Assembly: GCA_002700865.1 (NCBI GenBank)
Contig: PAFB01000107.1
Span: forward strand, 1-16,393
From: Rhodospirillaceae bacterium
Lineage (GTDB): Bacteria; Pseudomonadota; Alphaproteobacteria; UBA7985
DNA: 16,393 bases
Direction: 5' to 3'
Shown here: positions 1 through 7,427 of the stretch, piece after piece
How the letters are laid out: the number at the start of each line of letters is the position of its first letter
Position numbering within the stretch: position 1 is the first letter of the stretch
Translations under genes and position numbers: made by a program
The notes under the pieces: generated by a model
The model's input: the letters and a program-made list of their open reading frames with translations, nothing else
Told to the model about the DNA's origin: nothing
The model's database searches: none

Positions 1-521
1 TCCAAAAAGCGCTTCGTCGCGGTCAACTCGGGATCATCATTGGCCAACCAATAGGTCAGCGTCGCGCCGTAGACCCCGACAAGCAGTGTCCGTTTTGTGA
101 CATGGTTGAAGTCACGATCTGGCTGTCCAACCGCATTCCAGGCCGCGTCAGCGGTCGCCCAGCTGAGTCGAGTCCCGGTGTAGAAGTGGTGCGGCAGGGC
201 CAGATGGGAGAGGCCTCGGCGAACGGCTTCTTTGACCGGCGCCGCCTGCTCCAGCCGTGCGCTCAGAATGCGGTGGAGTTTGTCGGTCGTGCTCAGTGCG
301 TCGAAGTCATCCTCAGCCGCGACGTCCAGCATGCGCTGGTCAGCGAGTTTCGAATGCCCCGCGATCATCGCCACGGAGTTGGGAAACCAGTCCATCGCCA
401 GAGGCAGGGGGATTTCGATCTCTTCGGCGGCGCGTCTAAGGGCCGCGTTGCTCCAGCCGTCGAAGACGGCGTGACGGGCGGTTGCGTCGATCAGGGCGCT
501 TTGGTCATAAGTCTCTGTCAT
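1..521 (-). CDS. COQ9 family protein (ubiquinone biosynthesis), 3' end cut by window edge
   Basis: The reading frame starts at the ATG at 521-519 and runs open off the left edge, so 173 codons are visible; the family is usually about 200-230 residues. I recognise a COQ9-type protein from FDGWS at residues 20-24 near the N-terminus, and above all from the segment at 139-158 (FNHVTKRTLLVGVYGATLTY), which matches the conserved Y/FN..TKR.TLxGVY..TL.(F/Y)WL signature. COQ9 proteins are TetR-fold, lipid-binding accessory factors that help COQ7-type hydroxylases act on ubiquinone intermediates at the membrane. The gene is transcribed divergently from rpsU across a 223-base gap, an arrangement I remember from Rhodobacterales. 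The ABC1 kinase further right belongs to a family also linked to ubiquinone synthesis. The family call is fairly secure; the exact biochemical role is inferred from homologues. Confidence 0.85.
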   Translation of the reverse strand, partial: MTETYDQSALIDATARHAVFDGWSNAALRRAAEEIEIPLPLAMDWFPNSVAMIAGHSKLADQRMLDVAAEDDFDALSTTDKLHRILSARLEQAAPVKEAVRRGLSHLALPHHFYTGTRLSWATADAAWNAVGQPDRDFNHVTKRTLLVGVYGATLTYWLANDDPELTATKRFL

Positions 522-744
522 GCATTGGAAATGTGCTTAAACATCCGCCGCGTCAACTGGTCGAGGTGTCTCATTGGGCTGACCCTGCTTTTCACAGGGG
601 TCTCCATGCATAATTCGCACGGCCAGAGGCTTTGCATTTCAGGAAGCTTTTGCTAAACACCATCGGAACTTGCGCGGATCGACTGCGCGAGACCGTGTCT
701 TATTTGCCCGTTGACAGGGCTTTGCAAAAGTTAGGAAGCATCCC
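522..744. other. Divergent intergenic region between COQ9-like gene and rpsU
   Basis: These 223 bases must carry the promoters of both divergent genes. A TTGACA at 711-716 is a perfect -35 sequence, but a -10 at normal spacing would fall on the rpsU Shine-Dalgarno (AGGA at 733-736), so it is doubtful. TTGCAT at 632-637 followed by TAAACA at 654-659 (16-base spacer) is another weak plus-strand candidate. I see no RNA gene and no strong hairpin here. Confidence 0.4.
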
Positions 745-948
745 GTGGAAGTATCCGTTCGCGATAACAATGTAGATCAGGCGCTGCGCGCCCTGAAAAA
801 GAAACTACAGCGCGAAGGTGTTTTCCGTGAGATGAAACTACGCCGGCACTTCGAGAAGCCGTCTCAGCGTCGCAAGCGCGAGAAGGCTGAAGCCGTTCGC
901 CGCTACCGCAAAGTGATGCGGAAGCGCATGGAGCGTGAGGGCTACTAG
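745..948 (+). CDS. rpsU: 30S ribosomal protein S21
   Basis: This 67-residue protein matches bacterial S21 along its whole length. It opens MEVSVRDNN, continues with the hallmark ALRALKKKLQREGVFREMK, and ends in a highly basic tail rich in Arg and Lys. S21 binds late to the platform of the small subunit near the 3' end of 16S rRNA and helps start translation. The start is a GTG at 745-747, supported by AGGA at 733-736 eight bases upstream and by the conserved N-terminus; no ATG in frame gives the full protein. Thirty bases separate its stop from the next gene on the same strand, with a weak CAGC/GCTG hairpin and five T's (958-976) that might attenuate read-through. Length and sequence are normal for alphaproteobacteria. 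Confidence 0.97.
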   Translation: MEVSVRDNNVDQALRALKKKLQREGVFREMKLRRHFEKPSQRRKREKAEAVRRYRKVMRKRMEREGY

Positions 949-978
949 GCCCGCTCCAGCAAAGAGCGCTGTTTTTCA

Positions 979-1584
979 GTGATAGACGCTCACCTTCGCC
1001 AGTATATCGACCCTCCGACAGACCGTTTAGCTTCCTGGTTTGTCGGTCGGGGCATAAGCGCCGATCAAATCACTTTGGTCGGCTTTTTTGTTGGTGCCTT
1101 AACCGTTCCAGTCCTGTGGCTGGGTTGGCCACTGGTGGCGCTGGTCCTGATCCTGATCAATCGCTCCGCAGACGGACTTGACGGCGCAGTCGCGCGGCAG
1201 GTCGGTCCGACTGATCGCGGCGGTTTTCTGGACATTTGCCTTGATTTCTTCTTCTACAGCGCCGTTCCCTTTGGTTTTGCACTGATGAACCCCTCCCAAA
1301 ACGCGCTTTCTGCCTGCTTCTTGATTTTCAGTTTTGTCGGAACGGGCGCGTCTTTTCTGGCGTTCGCGACCTTTGCCGAGAAGCGGGGGATCAGCACAGA
1401 TATACGGGGTCAAAAGTCGCTGTACTACCTCGGCGGGCTGACGGAAGGCTTTGAAACCATCCTGTTTCTCGCCCTGATCTGCATCTTTCCCGAGGCCTTT
1501 TGGTGGATGGCCATCGTCTTCGGATTCATGGCCTGGATCACCGCGATAACCCGCGTTATCGCGGGTTGGCAGATGTTCCGCTAG
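979..1584 (+). CDS. CDP-alcohol phosphatidyltransferase family membrane protein
   Basis: A 201-residue polytopic membrane protein carrying the CDP-alcohol phosphotransferase signature D-x2-DG-x2-AR-x7-G-x3-D-x3-D. Visible residues are D65, D68, G69, A72, R73, G81, D85 and D89; the four Asp bind the metal ions and the CDP headgroup in characterised members. Hydrophobic segments lie at about 33-60, 89-101, 106-126, 150-168 and 170-192. The family moves a phosphatidyl or phosphoalcohol group between CDP-linked and free alcohols in phospholipid or osmolyte synthesis; the acceptor alcohol cannot be told from sequence. The start is a GTG at 979-981 with only a poor Shine-Dalgarno, 30 bases after rpsU, so it may be co-transcribed. 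Its TAG stop overlaps the stop of the convergent ABC1 kinase gene. It is not clearly PgsA or PssA. Confidence 0.85.
   Translation: MIDAHLRQYIDPPTDRLASWFVGRGISADQITLVGFFVGALTVPVLWLGWPLVALVLILINRSADGLDGAVARQVGPTDRGGFLDICLDFFFYSAVPFGFALMNPSQNALSACFLIFSFVGTGASFLAFATFAEKRGISTDIRGQKSLYYLGGLTEGFETILFLALICIFPEAFWWMAIVFGFMAWITAITRVIAGWQMFR
1541..1564. other. Perfect 10-bp hairpin at the 3' end of two convergent genes
   Basis: CCGCGATAAC (1541-1550), a 4-base loop, then GTTATCGCGG (1555-1564) make a perfect 10-bp inverted repeat inside the last codons of the phosphatidyltransferase gene, 17 bases before its stop and 16 bases beyond the ABC1 stop. Neither strand has a T-run after it, so it is not a classic intrinsic terminator. 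It could protect 3' ends or act as a Rho-related or bidirectional stop signal for the converging transcripts. Confidence 0.6.
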
Positions 1585-2945
1585 TCCAGCTCTTCCGGCA
1601 TGGGTTGGCCGTGCTTGGTAAACAGCACCCGCTGACGCTCTATCATAGTGTCAACGTCGAAGTCGTGGATCAGTTCGTTGAACATGCGGTGCCAATTGAT
1701 TTCGGCGTCCAGATGCATGAACACCGACCCCAAACCAATCGCCGCCCTGTCCATAAAGACAAATTCGCGCGGCAACTTGACCCCGCCAACCCGCTTCAAC
1801 TCCTGATGGACGTTTTTGGCGACTTCTGCGCCATATTCGCCGGTGTTGGTCTGGGTGATCAGGCGGGGCTTGTCTTCGAGCAGGGGCTGAAAGATAAACC
1901 CGGCCCATACATGCAACACGTCAATCAGTTCGCGCGTGATATCGGTAAAGCCCCAAGCCTCGTAAGCGGAAACGGCGAGATCGTCGTTGCCGGTTTGTAA
2001 GGCTTCATAGAGGTCAATGACGCCCTTAACGAACTTCGCTTGGAAGAACCGGACACAGCCGAAATCAAGCATGTTGATGCCGAGATCGTCGCGGATCGTG
2101 TAGTTGCCGAAATGCGGGTCTCCGTGGATGACGCCATAGTTGTAGAACGGCACGTACCAGGCCCGAAACATGTTCTTCGCCACGGTCTGCCGGTCTTCTT
2201 CCAAAGCGCCGCCACGAATAAAGTCGATCAACGGGGTGCCGTGGACCCACGTCATTGTCAGCAATCGTTCGGTCGAGAATTCTTCGTGGACCGGCGGCAC
2301 GTGAACGACGGGCTCATCGGCCAACATTTCGTCATAGAGACGCAGGTGCCGAGCCTCGCGCACGTAGTCGAGCTCTTCGCGCAGGCGCGCCGACAGCTCG
2401 ACGAAAACGCCGGACGGGTCAATCGCCTTGTCGTAACTGCGGTACAGGCCAAAGGCCCAGGCGAGTTGCCGTAAGTCAGCCTCAACAGCGCTGGACATGT
2501 CCGGGTATTGCAGCTTGCAGGCAACATCGGTTCCATCGGGCAAAACCGCCCGGTGGACCTGTCCCAGAGACGCAGCAGCAGCGGCTTCGCGTTCGAAGGA
2601 CTGGAATTTACCCTGCCAGTCGCTGCCCAATTCGGACTTCATGCGCCGTTTAACGAAAGTCCAGCCCATCGGCGGGGCGTTTGACTGCAGCTGACGGAGG
2701 TCTTCGGCGTATTCCTTTGGCAGCGCGTCGGGGATGGAGGCCAGCAGCTGTGCGGCCTTCATCAGCGGTCCTTTGAGATCGCCCAGAGCATCCTTGAGCG
2801 CGGAAGCGTGCTTGCCCTGATCCAGTTTTGTACCCAAGACCCGATTGGCACCAAGCTGTACCGCCAACCCCCCCAGCGAAGTTCCTACGCGGGTGTATCG
2901 CCGCAAGCGGCTTCCGAGGCGATTTTCGTCCATGCGATCTGTCAT
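1581..2945 (-). CDS. ABC1/UbiB-type atypical kinase (AarF family)
   Basis: A 454-residue ABC1/ADCK/UbiB protein. In order: an N-terminal helix carrying the family motif as K63-A-A-Q66 (usual form KxGQ), the alanine-rich nucleotide loop A121-A125 followed by SLGQ, the ATP-binding K144 in VACKLQYP, the E-x-D type motif at EELDY (190-194), the catalytic loop HGDPHFGN (274-281, D276 and N281), and the metal-binding DFG (294-296). Family members support ubiquinone biosynthesis through ATPase or kinase-like activity at the membrane. Unlike E. coli UbiB, the C-terminus shows no obvious pair of transmembrane helices. The gene lies 84 bases downstream of the oligoendopeptidase gene and is probably in the same transcript; its stop overlaps the convergent phosphatidyltransferase gene. 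An alternative ATG lies four codons in. Role in ubiquinone synthesis is inferred, with mild support from the nearby COQ9-like gene. Confidence 0.9.
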   Translation of the reverse strand: MTDRMDENRLGSRLRRYTRVGTSLGGLAVQLGANRVLGTKLDQGKHASALKDALGDLKGPLMKAAQLLASIPDALPKEYAEDLRQLQSNAPPMGWTFVKRRMKSELGSDWQGKFQSFEREAAAAASLGQVHRAVLPDGTDVACKLQYPDMSSAVEADLRQLAWAFGLYRSYDKAIDPSGVFVELSARLREELDYVREARHLRLYDEMLADEPVVHVPPVHEEFSTERLLTMTWVHGTPLIDFIRGGALEEDRQTVAKNMFRAWYVPFYNYGVIHGDPHFGNYTIRDDLGINMLDFGCVRFFQAKFVKGVIDLYEALQTGNDDLAVSAYEAWGFTDITRELIDVLHVWAGFIFQPLLEDKPRLITQTNTGEYGAEVAKNVHQELKRVGGVKLPREFVFMDRAAIGLGSVFMHLDAEINWHRMFNELIHDFDVDTMIERQRVLFTKHGQPMPEELD

Positions 2946-3029
2946 AACTCGAATATGGGCCGTTTCAGGTTTTGCAAAAGCCCCACAAAGGGTCGCAGGG
3001 GTGCAACCCTCAAAGGCAGAAAGCTCAAG

Positions 3030-4862
3030 TTAGAGGGTTTCCAATTCGTCGATGAAACTCTCCAACAGGCTGAGTCCCTGACGCCAGAAACTCGGGTCCC
3101 GCGCATCCAATCCAAAAGGCGCCAACAATTCATGGTGCCGTTTGGTGCCACCAGAGGCCAGCATCTCCAGATATTTCTCGGCAAACCCTGCCTCGCTGTT
3201 CTGATAAACGGCATAGAGCGAGTTCACCAGGCAATCGCCAAAGGCATAGGCGTAGACGTAAAACGGGACGTGGATGAAGTGAGGGATGTATGACCAGTAA
3301 TCACCGTATTCCTCAGCCTTCAGATTAAACGCTGGCCCCAGAGCCTCGATCTGCGTTTCCATCCATGCGGCTTGGAAATCGTCGCGAAGCAGTTCCTTTT
3401 CACGGCGCGCGTTATGCACGCGCGTTTCGAAATTGTGGAAGGCGATTTGCCGGACAACGGTGTTGAGCATGTCCTCAACCTTGCCCGCGAGCAGGACTTT
3501 TCGCTGCTGCTTATCACCAGCGTCGGTCAGAAGGCTTTGGAACGTCAGCATTTCCCCAAACACCGAAGCGGTTTCGGCAAGGGTCAGCGGGGTCGAGCCG
3601 TTGAAATAACCCTGCTCCGCCGCCAAAACCTGATGCACCCCATGGCCCAATTCATGCGCCAGCGTCATGACATCCCGGGTTTTGCCCTGGTAGTTGACCA
3701 GCACGTATGGATGCGCGGAGGGAACGCAGGGGTGGGCGAAAGCGCCGGCGTCTTTGCCGGGGATAACCGGGCTGTCGATCCAGCCCTTGTTGAAGAAATC
3801 GCCCGCGATCTCAGCCATCGAAGGCGTAAAGCCTGCATAGGCGTCCAAAACCCGATCGCGTGCCTCTGACCATGGAATTTTGGCTTCGTCAGCTTCCGGC
3901 AGCGGGGCGTTTCGGTCGTAGTGTTCCAGCTTGTCCAGCCCCATCCACTTTGCCTTCATCGCGTAGTAGCGGTGTGAAATCCGTGGAAACGCCTCGGTAA
4001 CTGTATCTGCCAGCGCGTTGACCACGTCGTCTTCGACTTCGTTGGCGACGTTACGGGATGAAACCGGACGCTCGTATCCGCGCCATTTGTCATCCAGTTC
4101 TTTCTGCTTGATGACTGTGTTGTTGATCCGGGTCATCAGCCGTTGGTTATCGCCCAGCGTCTTTGTGATCGCCGCTGCGGCCATCGCGCGAGTTTCTCGG
4201 CGCGGGTCTGCCAGCAAGTTGAAGGTTTCGGCATTGGAGAGCTCCTTGCCGTCCACATCGAACGACAGCGCCGCCATGGTCTCGTCGAACAGCTGCACCC
4301 AAGCGCTGCCGCCCACGATAGCGAAATCGTGCGTATAGGTTTCCAGTTCGTCGGAAAGCTGGTGGAGTTTCATCAATCGGGTGCGCTCTACAAAGCTCTT
4401 CCATGGGCCCATGGCCGGGTCTTCGAGCTTTGCCGCAATGACGGCATCATCAATGGCGTTCAGTTCGAGCGAGAAAAACACCAGATCGGCGCTTATGGTG
4501 GTGGACCGTTCGTTGATCTTTGCTTGGAACTGCATGGCCTCGCCGTCTGTGCGCTGCGTCGCTCCGTTCAAGAAGGCAAAAGTCCCCAATTTGCCCAACC
4601 GCTCGTAAATGGTCTCATACCAAGCGATCGTTTCAGCCAGCTTTGCCGGCGTCATATTCGCCATGGTGCCTTTGACCGTCTCAGACAGAGCCTTTGCCTG
4701 CTCAGCAGCCCAGTCAAGGTCAGCGTCGATTTTTGCATCGTCGGGACCGGCGTACAAATCAGCCAGATTCCAGCGCGGCAAGGTGCCCAATTCAGCGTCG
4801 TTAACGGGTTCCAACTCAGCAGGGGCAGCCCGGTTGATCAGGCGGTTGGCGGAAAATGACAT
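3030..4862 (-). CDS. pepF: M3 family oligoendopeptidase F (zinc metallopeptidase)
   Basis: A 610-residue cytoplasmic peptidase of family M3, subfamily PepF. The zinc site is H403-E404-L-G-H407, followed 23 residues later by E430 in the LAETASVFGE segment, the usual third ligand. The helix-rich N-terminal part (about 30-330) fits the oligoendopeptidase fold that encloses the substrate channel, and the C-terminal region has the Tyr-rich YVYAYAFGDCLV segment typical of PepF. No signal peptide is seen. Such enzymes cut short peptides of roughly 7-20 residues during peptide recycling. The ATG at 4862-4860 follows AAAGAGA, a moderate Shine-Dalgarno. The gene is separated from trcR upstream by a strong terminator, so it needs its own promoter in 4863-5068, and is likely co-transcribed with the ABC1 kinase gene downstream. 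Confidence 0.95.
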   Translation of the reverse strand: MSFSANRLINRAAPAELEPVNDAELGTLPRWNLADLYAGPDDAKIDADLDWAAEQAKALSETVKGTMANMTPAKLAETIAWYETIYERLGKLGTFAFLNGATQRTDGEAMQFQAKINERSTTISADLVFFSLELNAIDDAVIAAKLEDPAMGPWKSFVERTRLMKLHQLSDELETYTHDFAIVGGSAWVQLFDETMAALSFDVDGKELSNAETFNLLADPRRETRAMAAAAITKTLGDNQRLMTRINNTVIKQKELDDKWRGYERPVSSRNVANEVEDDVVNALADTVTEAFPRISHRYYAMKAKWMGLDKLEHYDRNAPLPEADEAKIPWSEARDRVLDAYAGFTPSMAEIAGDFFNKGWIDSPVIPGKDAGAFAHPCVPSAHPYVLVNYQGKTRDVMTLAHELGHGVHQVLAAEQGYFNGSTPLTLAETASVFGEMLTFQSLLTDAGDKQQRKVLLAGKVEDMLNTVVRQIAFHNFETRVHNARREKELLRDDFQAAWMETQIEALGPAFNLKAEEYGDYWSYIPHFIHVPFYVYAYAFGDCLVNSLYAVYQNSEAGFAEKYLEMLASGGTKRHHELLAPFGLDARDPSFWRQGLSLLESFIDELETL

Positions 4863-4921
4863 GGTCTCTTTGATGCCTATTCTAGAGGAACAATCGTTTC
4901 TGCAGGGAACATGGCGAACAG

Positions 4922-4969
4922 GTTGCCCTTCGGCAACTCCCTGAGCTTCAAAATGGCGGATTGCCGAAG
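4922..4969 (-). promoter_or_regulatory. Possible switch-like leader of pepF with mutually exclusive hairpins
   Basis: Three segments upstream of pepF can pair in two incompatible ways. CTTCGGCAA (4928-4936) is the exact reverse complement of TTGCCGAAG (4961-4969), giving a 9-bp stem. The overlapping GGCAAC (4932-4937) also pairs perfectly with GTTGCC (4922-4927) across a 4-base loop. In the minus-strand leader the early 9-bp stem would block the later 6-bp one. The element ends about 60 bases before the start codon. No known riboswitch class is recognised and no T-run follows. Confidence 0.35.
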
Positions 4970-5068
4970 ATTGCGTAGGTTCCAGCCCACTCAGCCAATC
5001 GCGCCGAACTTAGGGTTTCGGGCTTTCAAGCAGGCCGGTGACGGGCGATGGGGCGGGGAGGGGAAGGC

Positions 5069-5109
5069 AAAAAAAAGCGGGGCGCTGTTTGTAACCGGCG
5101 CCCCGCTTT
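5069..5109 (-). terminator. Strong Rho-independent terminator after trcR
   Basis: On the minus strand GCGGGGCGC, a 12-base loop and GCGCCCCGC form a perfect 9-bp GC-rich stem (plus-strand arms 5077-5085 and 5098-5106), followed directly by eight T's (the A-run at 5069-5076). It begins about 13 bases past the trcR stop and isolates trcR from pepF. Three flanking A/T pairs also extend the stem. Confidence 0.95.
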
Positions 5110-5122
5110 CGACGTCTTGGCG

Positions 5123-5761
5123 CTATTGGTTTTCGCGGCTGAACTGCGCGAAAATGCCTTCGGGAATAACGGCCTTTGGCTGGTTCTCATCAAACATCGG
5201 CTGCTCTGCTGCCAGCTTGGCGGCGGCTTCCGGGTTGGCGGCGTTTGCCTTGGCGACGGCGGCGTCAAGATCAGCCTGCTTGCAGATGCCCAAAAGCACC
5301 GGATCGCGCGGTTGCAGGTTGGCCATATTCCAATGCGTCTTGTCGCGAATAGCGCCGATGGTGTTCTTTGTGGTGCCGACGAGTTTGATGATCTGTGCGT
5401 CAGACAGGTGCGGGTAGGTCTTCACCAGCCACGCGATGGCATCGGGCTTTTCCTGGCGGCGGGCGACGGGCGTATAGCGGGGGCCTTTGGTGCGCCGCGA
5501 AAGTTCGGGCATATCGCTTACGGCCAGCGTCAGAGACAGGTTCAAGTCGCCCTCACAGCGCTGGATCTCATCCTCGGTCAGCTGTCCATTCTTTGTCGGA
5601 TCCAGACCCATGATGCCCTTGGCGACATCACCATCCGCAATGCCTTTAACTTCCAGCTTATGCAGGTGGCAGAAATCGGCGATCTGTTCGAAGCTGAGGG
5701 CGGTGTTATCAACCAGCCATACGGCGGTTGCCTTTGGCATCAGTGGTGGTTGCTGGGCCAT
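5123..5761 (-). CDS. trcR: DUF1013 / TrcR-type transcriptional regulator
   Basis: A 212-residue soluble protein that I recognise as the alphaproteobacterial DUF1013 family (COG3820), annotated in databases as cell-cycle transcriptional regulator TrcR. Two helix-turn-helix-like stretches are visible and align with each other: residues 15-43 (WLV...LSFEQI... ending in GIAD) and 111-140 (WLV...LSDAQI... ending in AIRD), with matching spacing from Gln26/Gln123 to the later hydrophobic positions and Asp43/Asp140. The C-terminal part (165-212) is rich in Ala and acidic residues. Family members are thought to bind DNA or work with RNA polymerase at cell-cycle promoters; I cannot verify that here. 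The ATG at 5761-5759 has a good AAGGAG eight bases upstream. It is a single-gene unit, closed by a strong terminator. Confidence 0.85.
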   Translation of the reverse strand: MAQQPPLMPKATAVWLVDNTALSFEQIADFCHLHKLEVKGIADGDVAKGIMGLDPTKNGQLTEDEIQRCEGDLNLSLTLAVSDMPELSRRTKGPRYTPVARRQEKPDAIAWLVKTYPHLSDAQIIKLVGTTKNTIGAIRDKTHWNMANLQPRDPVLLGICKQADLDAAVAKANAANPEAAAKLAAEQPMFDENQPKAVIPEGIFAQFSRENQ

Positions 5762-5872
5762 GCCACGCTCCTTTCGTCCTTGAATGTTCGGGAGATTACC
5801 TATGCCTATAAGGAACTTAGGCTAGGAAATAAATGCTGTCGGACGCACTTCTGGTCCACGCTGACGTGTAGA

Positions 5873-6790
5873 TCACAGATCGATGTATAACCCCCGCCCT
5901 GGTTCCGAACCGCCTTCAGCGTCCGCCATAATGAGCGAGCTGGCAGCTGAAACAGCCTTGCAGGCGGCCGCATCAAGACCGTCGTCGTAGGCGTTTTGAG
6001 CGAAGGTCGTGGCGATATCGGCCCATGCTTGAGCCTTCAAGGGCTCATCACAAAGCGCCGGAGAAACACGCAAATCAAGCCGGCGCTCGTTTCGGGCGAT
6101 ATGAAACATGACCTGCGCGGAAAAGGCATCGGAGTCTAATCCGGCAATGGCGTAAACCGCTTCTGGCGTAGACAGCAGGAAGCGCCGGCGCAGGAAGGGC
6201 GGGGTAAGCCACTGGCCCAGGCGAGTGGTCAGCATCGCCACCATAACCCCTGAAAACACCAGTGTTTGAAACCACATCACACTAAAAAGGCTACGGTCGG
6301 AGGGCAGCAGAAGGTAGCCGACAAACCCCGCAATGGCAGCGGCAATCAGGACGAACAGCCACCGCGTCCGAGAGCGGCCAGATGCTAGCGCGACGACGAT
6401 ATCGCCCTTGGACCGCAGTGAGGCGTCGTAAAGAGCATTCTTGATGGTGCCATGGTCAACCCGACGCAGCTTGCGACCGCCTCTGGGCCATGTTTTGACA
6501 ATCTGCAGCGTGCCTTCCGGCCAATTCTTTTGCGTGGATCGCAGCAACGCTGTCCACTCCTTGCCCCGCGTCAGGAAATAGGAGCCGCCAAAAAGAATGA
6601 TCAATCCAATCGGTGCCAGCAGCACGGTCAGAACGTCGGGCGCAGGCCAGCCGTCAGGGCGGAAGAACAGGGCCCATCCCAAACCCAGCGCTGAGACCGC
6701 CAGCACCAGAAGCACGAGCCAGCGCGTACCACCTTCTTCTTTGCTGGTGGTTTCATCGATTTCGTCGTCGTCGATGACGGGTTCAATCAC
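5873..6790 (-). CDS. Hypothetical four-helix membrane protein
   Basis: I do not recognise a family for this 305-residue protein. Residues 1-22 are acidic (an IDDDEIDE cluster at 6-13) and polar. Hydrophobic segments lie at about 24-43, 53-74, 144-163 and 170-190, suggesting four membrane helices in two hairpins with a basic soluble loop between them (75-143, with WPRGGRKLRR near 101-110). Residues 200-305 form a mostly helical, Ala-rich soluble domain. No catalytic motif is apparent. The start is a GTG at 6790-6788, chosen because AAAGGA lies seven bases upstream and the frame fills the gap. It sits downstream of the heat-shock gene but beyond that gene's terminator, and about 110 bases upstream of trcR. 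Possibly a conserved Rhodobacterales hypothetical protein. Confidence 0.8.
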   Translation of the reverse strand: MIEPVIDDDEIDETTSKEEGGTRWLVLLVLAVSALGLGWALFFRPDGWPAPDVLTVLLAPIGLIILFGGSYFLTRGKEWTALLRSTQKNWPEGTLQIVKTWPRGGRKLRRVDHGTIKNALYDASLRSKGDIVVALASGRSRTRWLFVLIAAAIAGFVGYLLLPSDRSLFSVMWFQTLVFSGVMVAMLTTRLGQWLTPPFLRRRFLLSTPEAVYAIAGLDSDAFSAQVMFHIARNERRLDLRVSPALCDEPLKAQAWADIATTFAQNAYDDGLDAAACKAVSAASSLIMADAEGGSEPGRGLYIDL

Positions 6791-6830
6791 GGCCGTTCCT
6801 TTGGTGCGGTCTTTAACGTGGCCCAGTCAT

Positions 6831-6860
6831 AACAAAGCCGGGTCGCGCTGACGACCCGGC
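6831..6860 (-). terminator. Intrinsic terminator after the small heat-shock gene
   Basis: GCCGGGTCG (6837-6845), a 6-base loop and CGACCCGGC (6852-6860) form a perfect 9-bp stem. Read on the minus strand it is followed by TTTGTT (6836-6831), a modest T-run, and lies 44 bases past the heat-shock stop codon. Confidence 0.8.
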
Positions 6861-6904
6861 AAGTCCATTAAGTGCATGAGAAGAAGACCAGAAGGGACCG
6901 GCGG

Positions 6905-7420
6905 TTAAGCCGCCTTGGTCGCAACTTTTGCGTCGCTTGTCTTTTCGCCCTCAATGACCTTGGCGCTGTCACCGGTGACAGAGGTCGCGGAAATCTCGAT
7001 CATCCGCGGGCGCAGTGCCTCGGGGACTTCACGAACCAGTTCAACATGCAACAGCCCGTGCTCCAGCTTCGCACCGGATACCCGAATATGATCGGCCAGA
7101 TGGAAGCGTCGTTCAAACGCTCTGGTGGCAATGCCGCGGTGGAGATAGGTGGTGTTCTCGTCGTCGGCTGAAGCACTGTCAGCCTGACGGCCCCTAACGG
7201 TTACGGCCTGATCCTGTACCTTGATTTCCAGGTCAGCCAGCGTAAAGCCAGCCACAGCCATAGAAATCCGATACTCGTCCTCAGACTGGCGTTCGATATT
7301 GTAGGGGGGGTAACTGTTCGCCGCGTTTGCGTCCATCCGAGATGCCGTTTCCAGCAACGATGTCATGCGGTCAAAACCGACGGTGGAACGGAACAGCGGG
7401 GAAAGATCCAAAGTACGCAT
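6905..7420 (-). CDS. Small heat-shock protein, Hsp20/alpha-crystallin family (IbpA-like)
   Basis: A 171-residue small heat-shock protein. Residues 1-35 form the variable N-terminal arm. The alpha-crystallin domain runs from YPPYNI (37-42) to about 130, with the family signature AKLEHGLLHVEL at 117-128. The C-terminal oligomerisation motif I-x-I is I141-E-I143, followed by a 28-residue flexible tail rich in Lys and Ala that is longer than in many class A members. These ATP-independent holdases bind unfolding proteins in the cytoplasm and hand them to DnaK and ClpB. The ATG at 7420-7418 has an AAGGAGG Shine-Dalgarno eight bases upstream, and that site is predicted to be hidden in a hairpin of an RNA thermometer (see the leader entry). 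A terminator follows. The call is secure; the choice between ibpA and hspX-type names is not. Confidence 0.96.
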   Translation of the reverse strand: MRTLDLSPLFRSTVGFDRMTSLLETASRMDANAANSYPPYNIERQSEDEYRISMAVAGFTLADLEIKVQDQAVTVRGRQADSASADDENTTYLHRGIATRAFERRFHLADHIRVSGAKLEHGLLHVELVREVPEALRPRMIEISATSVTGDSAKVIEGEKTSDAKVATKAA

Positions 7421-7427
7421 AGGGTAG

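Noticed and set aside
102..656. A 184-codon plus-strand open frame at the left edge
   Set aside because: The minus strand here encodes a COQ9-type protein with conserved motifs, and the plus frame has no supporting motif.
711..739. TTGACA at 711-716 as the rpsU promoter
   Set aside because: A -10 box at 16-18 bases would overlap the Shine-Dalgarno of rpsU and no TATAAT-like sequence is there.
4143..4859. A 238-codon plus-strand open frame opposite pepF
   Set aside because: It lies wholly within the well-conserved oligoendopeptidase gene and its product resembles no family; high GC produces such open antisense frames.
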